From Oscillospiraceae bacterium (GTDB lineage Bacteria > Bacillota > Clostridia > Oscillospirales > CAG-382), in NCBI GenBank assembly GCA_015063785.1, contig SVTM01000025.1, positions 1 to 45,156 of the forward strand: a DNA stretch of 45,156 bases, in the 5' to 3' direction. The position numbers were made by a program, and so were the translations under genes. Below, one piece after another: positions 41,168-45,156 of this stretch (position 1 is its first letter; each line of letters begins with the position of its first letter). The notes under the pieces were generated by a model. It did no database searches, was not told the DNA's origin, and worked only from the letters and a program-made list of their open reading frames with translations.

Positions 41168-41728
41168 ATGAGAAAAAATTTTGGCGCACAGGCAATGCTT
41201 TACCCAATGCCGGTGCTTATAATCGGAAGTTTTGATGAAAACGGAAACCCCGACGCCATGAACGCCGCGTGGGGCGGAATAAGCGAAGAAACGCAGATAT
41301 CGATCTGCATCGACTGCGGACACAAAACGGCGAAGAACATTGTCGCACGCGGTGCATTTACCGTTAGTATTGCCGACGGAAAAAACGTGGTTGCCTGCGA
41401 TTACGTGGGTATCGTTTCGGCAAACAATCTACCCGACAAGATCAAAAAAACGGGCTGGCACGTGACCAAAAGCGAATTTGTGGATGCTCCCCTTTTTGAC
41501 GAGCTGCCTATGGCGCTTGAATGTAAGCTTATCGGCTACGACGAAGAGTCCTGCCGTCTGGTGGGCGAGATCGTGAACGTCTGTGCCGACGAGAACATTC
41601 TCGGCGATGACGGCAAGATTGACCTTAAAAAGTTCTGCCCTATCACCTTTGACCCGGCACACCACACATATGTAAAACTCGGCGACACGGTGGGCAAGGC
41701 GTTTTCTGACGGTTTGAAGCTGAAATAA
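41168..41728 (+). CDS. Flavin reductase-like / FMN-binding split-barrel protein
   Basis: A 186-residue protein of the flavin reductase-like FMN-binding superfamily. The opening YPMPVLIIGSFDENGNPDAM and NAAWGGISEETQISICID is typical (substrate side and FMN loop), with AKNIVARGAFTVSIA and a C-terminal HHTYVKLGDTVGKAF. Known members reduce flavins or act as iron/flavin redox partners in anaerobes. It follows the LuxR-type gene by 15 bases with AGGAGG, so it shares the operon. The biological link to solute sensing is not evident. Confidence 0.85.
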   Translation: MRKNFGAQAMLYPMPVLIIGSFDENGNPDAMNAAWGGISEETQISICIDCGHKTAKNIVARGAFTVSIADGKNVVACDYVGIVSANNLPDKIKKTGWHVTKSEFVDAPLFDELPMALECKLIGYDEESCRLVGEIVNVCADENILGDDGKIDLKKFCPITFDPAHHTYVKLGDTVGKAFSDGLKLK

Positions 41729-41730
41729 CA

Positions 41731-41760
41731 AAAAAACTCCGCCAAAGTGCGGAGTTTTTT
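41731..41760. terminator. Bidirectional terminator
   Basis: AAAAAACTCCGC, CAAAGT loop, GCGGAGTTTTTT: six GC-rich pairs flanked by A and T tracts, shared by the plus operon ending at 41728 and the minus gene ending at 41776. Confidence 0.9.
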
Positions 41761-41775
41761 GCTTGTATCAGGTTA

Positions 41776-43308
41776 TTATTCTTCTTCCATGGCGAGAAAT
41801 TTTACGTTGTAGAAATCGGATTTTTTCTGAAGCTCAAGATCGAGCTGTTCAAATCCGTATTCTTCGCACAGGGTGGGCTTTTGCGAAAAAAGGTTTGTTC
41901 CAAGGCCCAATCTTTCACCCTCGATCTCAGCTCCAAGCGCCGCAAGGGTTGTGGGGAACATATCGAAGGTGCCGTAGCTTCTGTTTTTCTCGTTTGTGGG
42001 GGAAACGACTGAATTTATGATGCATGAATATACAGTTCGAACGTAGTTTTCGTCGATGTCCTCGAGAAAATTGGCATCCATCGAAAGATGGTCGCCGCAG
42101 ATGACTATCGTGGTGTTCTCGTAAAAAGGCTGATCCTTTATCCAGTCGACAAAATCGTACACCTGCTTTGACGAGCACGAAAGAACGTTGGCATACTGCT
42201 CCTCGTTTTCATCGCCGCAAAGTCGGCATTCGTAACCGTCGGGAAAGTGGGTGTCGGCGGTGAGAAGAGTGAGATTGAAGGGTTCATCTTCTTTTGAAAG
42301 ACGCAGGAGCTCTTCTTTGGCAAAGCTGAAAAGCTTTTCATCCTCAAATCCCCACCATTCACGATAGTCCGGGTCAAGGCGTCCTTTTTCCTTGAGCGAT
42401 TCGGTGTCGAGAATATCGTAGTTTCCGTGCATATCAAAATATGGTGCTCTGCCGTGAAAATCTGCATCCGAGCCGACAAGCAAAGTTTGGGTATAACCCT
42501 CTTTTTTCAAAATATCGCCTATCGAAACGGCACCCGGCAGATATTCGCCGTCCTTGCCATAGGCATCGGCAGTTATCATGACCTTGACGGGGATTCCCGA
42601 GGTCTGGGCGACCATGGCGGCGGCAGTCCAGGTGGTTCCCGAAAAAGAAAGGGCGCCTCCAATACCTTCATCGTTTGAAAAATTGATGTTTTCACGCGAA
42701 AGCCGTGAAAGCTCGGGGATAAAATCCGCCGTCACCTTGCCTCCTGCCGCAGGCTCGGCAAAGGTGTTTTCCATAGATTCAAGAAATATGTAAACGAGGT
42801 TGCGCTTTTCTTTCGGAAACGAAATATTTACATTGTCGGGATCGGCATAGTTTTCTTCGATAAAATCCGATTCCTCATAATGTATTTCGGCATACCCCAC
42901 AACGTCAAGATTGACGGTGAAACAGCACAGTCCCGTCATAAGTACGAGAAGAGAAAGGCTCAGTCCCCTGCCCTTAAAGAAGCTGCAGGCAGAGCTTTTG
43001 CAATAGTTTTCGTATTTTTTGTATTTTCCAAAGTGCTTCAAAAGATCCCCAGAAATCAAGCGATAGAGAAAGATCTCGGCACACATGGCAAGAGCACTGA
43101 AAACACCCACGTGGATGACGGCGCTGCCGGCTATCGAGCGATACACCCCTTCGGTCGACGCTTTCATCTGATAAAGTACCTGATCGAGATAAACCTTGTC
43201 ATATTTTTGCAAAAGCCACAGGGTGAGAAAGAACATCGCGTTTCCTCCGGCAAGCATCAGAAGCGAGATGACAAGCCTTTTGCGCGGCTTTTTTTCGTTT
43301 TTAATCAA
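41776..43308 (-). CDS. LTA synthase-like phosphoglycerol transferase
   Basis: A 510-residue membrane enzyme of the LTA synthase/MdoB superfamily. Three predicted helices at about 12-33, 57-85 and 117-135 precede an extracellular sulfatase-fold domain. Catalytic features: E177 in FLESMENT and the nucleophile threonine T228 in the TTWTAAAMVAQTSGIP block. Metal-binding DxH-type residues lie in TADTHFPDG and CGDHLSMD. Such enzymes transfer phosphoglycerol to lipoteichoic acid or other glycans. With about three predicted helices it has fewer than the five of LtaS, so its substrate may differ. The start is TTG 43308 with GAGGT 7 bases ahead, promoter at 43351-43379. Confidence 0.87.
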   Translation of the reverse strand: MIKNEKKPRKRLVISLLMLAGGNAMFFLTLWLLQKYDKVYLDQVLYQMKASTEGVYRSIAGSAVIHVGVFSALAMCAEIFLYRLISGDLLKHFGKYKKYENYCKSSACSFFKGRGLSLSLLVLMTGLCCFTVNLDVVGYAEIHYEESDFIEENYADPDNVNISFPKEKRNLVYIFLESMENTFAEPAAGGKVTADFIPELSRLSRENINFSNDEGIGGALSFSGTTWTAAAMVAQTSGIPVKVMITADAYGKDGEYLPGAVSIGDILKKEGYTQTLLVGSDADFHGRAPYFDMHGNYDILDTESLKEKGRLDPDYREWWGFEDEKLFSFAKEELLRLSKEDEPFNLTLLTADTHFPDGYECRLCGDENEEQYANVLSCSSKQVYDFVDWIKDQPFYENTTIVICGDHLSMDANFLEDIDENYVRTVYSCIINSVVSPTNEKNRSYGTFDMFPTTLAALGAEIEGERLGLGTNLFSQKPTLCEEYGFEQLDLELQKKSDFYNVKFLAMEEE

Positions 43309-43350
43309 TTTAATACCTCACACAACAAATGGATATGACGCATAGATTAT

Positions 43351-43379
43351 ATTTTATCCTTTTAAAACCCTCGTGTCAA
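43351..43379 (-). promoter_or_regulatory. Promoter of the phosphoglycerol transferase gene
   Basis: Minus-strand TTGACA (43374-43379), 17 bases, TAAAAT (43351-43356). Confidence 0.7.
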
Positions 43380-43460
43380 GCGTTATTGAAGAATTTTGTC
43401 GGAATTTAATTGTAACCCGGCAAAAAACAAAAATAAAAGGTTGTTTTTTTACAGTAGATA

Positions 43461-43488
43461 TTGATTTTCGCAGTGGAAATGGTATAAT
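43461..43488 (+). promoter_or_regulatory. Promoter of galT
   Basis: TTGATT (43461-43466), 16 bases, TATAAT (43483-43488), with an extended -10 TGG directly before it. Confidence 0.65.
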
Positions 43489-43522
43489 AGTATTTTGAAA
43501 TACATATTTGAGGTGGAAACAA

Positions 43523-45031
43523 ATGGAAAGAATAGAGATATACATAAAACAGCTGGTAAACTACGGCGCAGATATGGGGCTGATCGAGGATTGCGACAGA
43601 GCATACGCCACCAACAGACTGCTTGAGCTCCTTGGTCTTGACGGCATAGCCGACGAAAAGGTTTGCGAAAAAGCAGAGCTTGAGGAAATACTCGACGGGA
43701 TTTGCGATTACGCTTTTGAAAAGGGGCTTTTCGAAAGCAATTCTGTCGTTTACCGAGACCTTTTTGACACCAAGATCATGGGTGCCCTTATTCCCATGCC
43801 CTCTGCGGTTATTTCAAAGTTCAACGCCCTTTATGCGCAGTCTCCCGAAAAGGCGACCGATTTTTACTATCACTTTTCAAAGGCATCCAACTATATTCGC
43901 GATTACCGCGTAAAAAAGGACCTTAAATGGCAGACCGAAAGCGTATACGGCGATATCGACATAACCATAAACCTTTCGAAGCCCGAAAAAGACCCAAAGG
44001 CTATTGCAGCAGCAAAACTTTTGCCCCAAAGCGGATATCCGAAATGCCTTCTGTGCCTTGAAAACGAAGGCTATGCAGGCAGAGTCAACTCCCCTGCCCG
44101 TCAAAACCACAGAATAATTCCCCTTGATCTCGGCGGCGACGACTGGTTTTTGCAGTATTCGCCCTATGTTTACTACAACGAGCATTGCATCGCCTTTTCA
44201 AAAGAGCACACACCCATGAAGATCGACCGCGGAACTTTTGAAAAACAGCTGGATTTTGTTGGTGTGCTCCCCCACTATTTCATCGGTTCGAACGCAGATC
44301 TTCCCATTGTTGGCGGATCCATCCTTTCTCACAACCATATGCAGGGGGGAAGATACACCTTTGCCATGGAAAGAGCAGGCGACGAAGTGACACTCTGCTT
44401 TGAAGGATATGAAAACGTAAAGGCTTCGATCGTTTCGTGGCCCATGTCTGTTATCCGCATAAATTCCGACGACAAGGCCGCTTTGTGCTCTCTTGCAGAC
44501 AAGATACTCTGCGCATGGAGAAAATATACCGACAAAGGCGCTTTTGTCTTTGCCAACACCGACGGCGAGGACCACAACACCATAACCCCCATCGCACGCC
44601 GCAGGGGCGAAAAATATGAGATAGATCTTGTTCTTCGCAACAACATCACCACAGAAGAGCATCCCCTGGGAGTATATCACCCCCACGCCGAGCTTCACAA
44701 CATCAAAAAGGAAAACATCGGTCTTATTGAGGTTATGGGACTTGCCGTGCTGCCTGCACGCCTTAAAGACGAGATAGCCATTATGAAAGACGCCATTCTC
44801 TCGGGCAAGGATTTTGCAGAGATTGCCGAGATCGAAAAGCACAAGGCGTGGTTTGAAGCCTTTAGAAATGACTACAGCTTCACCGAAGAGAATACCGAAG
44901 AAATTCTTAAGAAAGAGATCGGAAAGACCTTTGTTAAGGTGCTTGAAGACGCAGGTGTTTACAAGTGTACCCCCGACGGAAGAGATGCTTTTATGCGCTT
45001 TGTCGCATCGGTCGGCGGAAAGAGAATATAA
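43523..45031 (+). CDS. galT: UDP-glucose:hexose-1-phosphate uridylyltransferase (Firmicutes type)
   Basis: GalT of the Firmicutes class, 502 residues, exchanging UMP between UDP-glucose and galactose-1-phosphate in the Leloir pathway. The N-terminal domain has DRAYATNRLLELLG and the PEKATDFYYHFSKASNYIR stretch. The core has CLLCLENEGYAGR, ARQNHRIIPLDLGG and the HNHM histidine site (GGSILSHNHMQGG). Glycine- and proline-rich HPLGVYHPHAELHNIKKENIGLIEVMG completes the family. GAGGTGG supports ATG 43523 rather than an in-frame start at 43508. No galK or galE is adjacent in this window. Confidence 0.95.
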   Translation: MERIEIYIKQLVNYGADMGLIEDCDRAYATNRLLELLGLDGIADEKVCEKAELEEILDGICDYAFEKGLFESNSVVYRDLFDTKIMGALIPMPSAVISKFNALYAQSPEKATDFYYHFSKASNYIRDYRVKKDLKWQTESVYGDIDITINLSKPEKDPKAIAAAKLLPQSGYPKCLLCLENEGYAGRVNSPARQNHRIIPLDLGGDDWFLQYSPYVYYNEHCIAFSKEHTPMKIDRGTFEKQLDFVGVLPHYFIGSNADLPIVGGSILSHNHMQGGRYTFAMERAGDEVTLCFEGYENVKASIVSWPMSVIRINSDDKAALCSLADKILCAWRKYTDKGAFVFANTDGEDHNTITPIARRRGEKYEIDLVLRNNITTEEHPLGVYHPHAELHNIKKENIGLIEVMGLAVLPARLKDEIAIMKDAILSGKDFAEIAEIEKHKAWFEAFRNDYSFTEENTEEILKKEIGKTFVKVLEDAGVYKCTPDGRDAFMRFVASVGGKRI

Positions 45032-45042
45032 AAAATAAATAT

Positions 45043-45066
45043 CCACCCGCATAGCGGGTGGTATTT
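45043..45066 (+). terminator. Terminator of galT
   Basis: CCACCCG (45043-45049), five-base loop, CGGGTGG (45055-45061), then TATTTC. Confidence 0.8.
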
Positions 45067-45073
45067 CATTTTC

Positions 45074-45134
45074 GGGCAAAGCCCTAACTGATACTGGCGA
45101 CGCACAAGTGCGTTTAAAATTGGCCTGCCAGCCA
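45074..45134. repeat. Palindrome-rich non-coding sequence at the right edge
   Basis: Three short perfect inverted repeats in close succession: GGGC/GCCC (45074-45084), CGCAC/GTGCG (45101-45112) and TGGC/GCCA (45121-45134). No open frame of interest. The pattern suggests an interspersed repeat cut off by the window end, but only one copy is visible here. Confidence 0.4.
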
Positions 45135-45156
45135 TGCAATTGTTACTTACTACCCA

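Overview
This window looks like a chromosomal segment of a spore-forming, anaerobic Clostridia-type Firmicute, probably an uncultured gut member of the Eubacteriales/Oscillospirales. The basis is the pair gpr-spoIIP, a SpoVD/FtsI-type PBP with PASTA domains, a YlmC/YmxH protein, HPr kinase, strong AGGAGG ribosome binding sites with many GTG/TTG starts, and near-consensus TTGACA-17-TATAAT promoters. Taxonomy is inference from gene content; no rRNA gene lies inside the window. The extreme left edge carries what looks like the promoter and leader of an rRNA operon reading out of the window.

Layout. 1-5.8 kb: rRNA-type promoter (-), a DUF421/DUF4363 pair, rpsT with a structured leader, the sporulation pair gpr-spoIIP plus a small membrane protein, and two conserved minus-strand genes. 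5.9-12.1 kb: rodA-like gene with a long N-terminal extension, GNAT acetyltransferase, class I aminotransferase, ROK glucokinase, HPr kinase and rpmB. 12.1-14.4 kb: divergent AraC regulator and Gfo/Idh/MocA dehydrogenase. 14.5-25 kb: a reduced division/cell-wall (dcw) cluster on the minus strand, transcribed mraZ-rsmH-ftsL-PBP-mraY-ftsW-murG-ftsQ and then ftsZ from its own promoter. No mur ligase and no ftsA is present. 25.1-27.7 kb: YlmC/YmxH protein, a metallophosphoesterase/PQQ-propeller protein and tRNA-Leu(CAG).

27.8-37.8 kb: a seven-gene minus-strand surface operon. It has three secreted S-layer-homology (SLH) proteins, two of which carry a module closely resembling EF-Tu domain II, and four small proteins without signal peptides. 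This is the most unusual part of the window. 37.8-41.7 kb: a long, highly structured leader with its own promoter, then a lipoprotein solute-binding protein, a membrane-bound LuxR-type regulator with an extracytoplasmic sensor, and a flavin-reductase-like protein. 41.8-45 kb: an LTA-synthase-like phosphoglycerol transferase (-) and galT (+). The right edge ends in a palindrome-rich non-coding sequence.

How the parts fit. Envelope growth and division (dcw cluster, rodA, LTA synthase), sporulation (gpr, spoIIP) and carbon control (hprK beside glcK, galT, AraC/MocA, solute-binding protein with its sensor) are all chromosomal housekeeping or carbohydrate-adaptation functions. I see no phage, transposase, CRISPR array or toxin-antitoxin pair.
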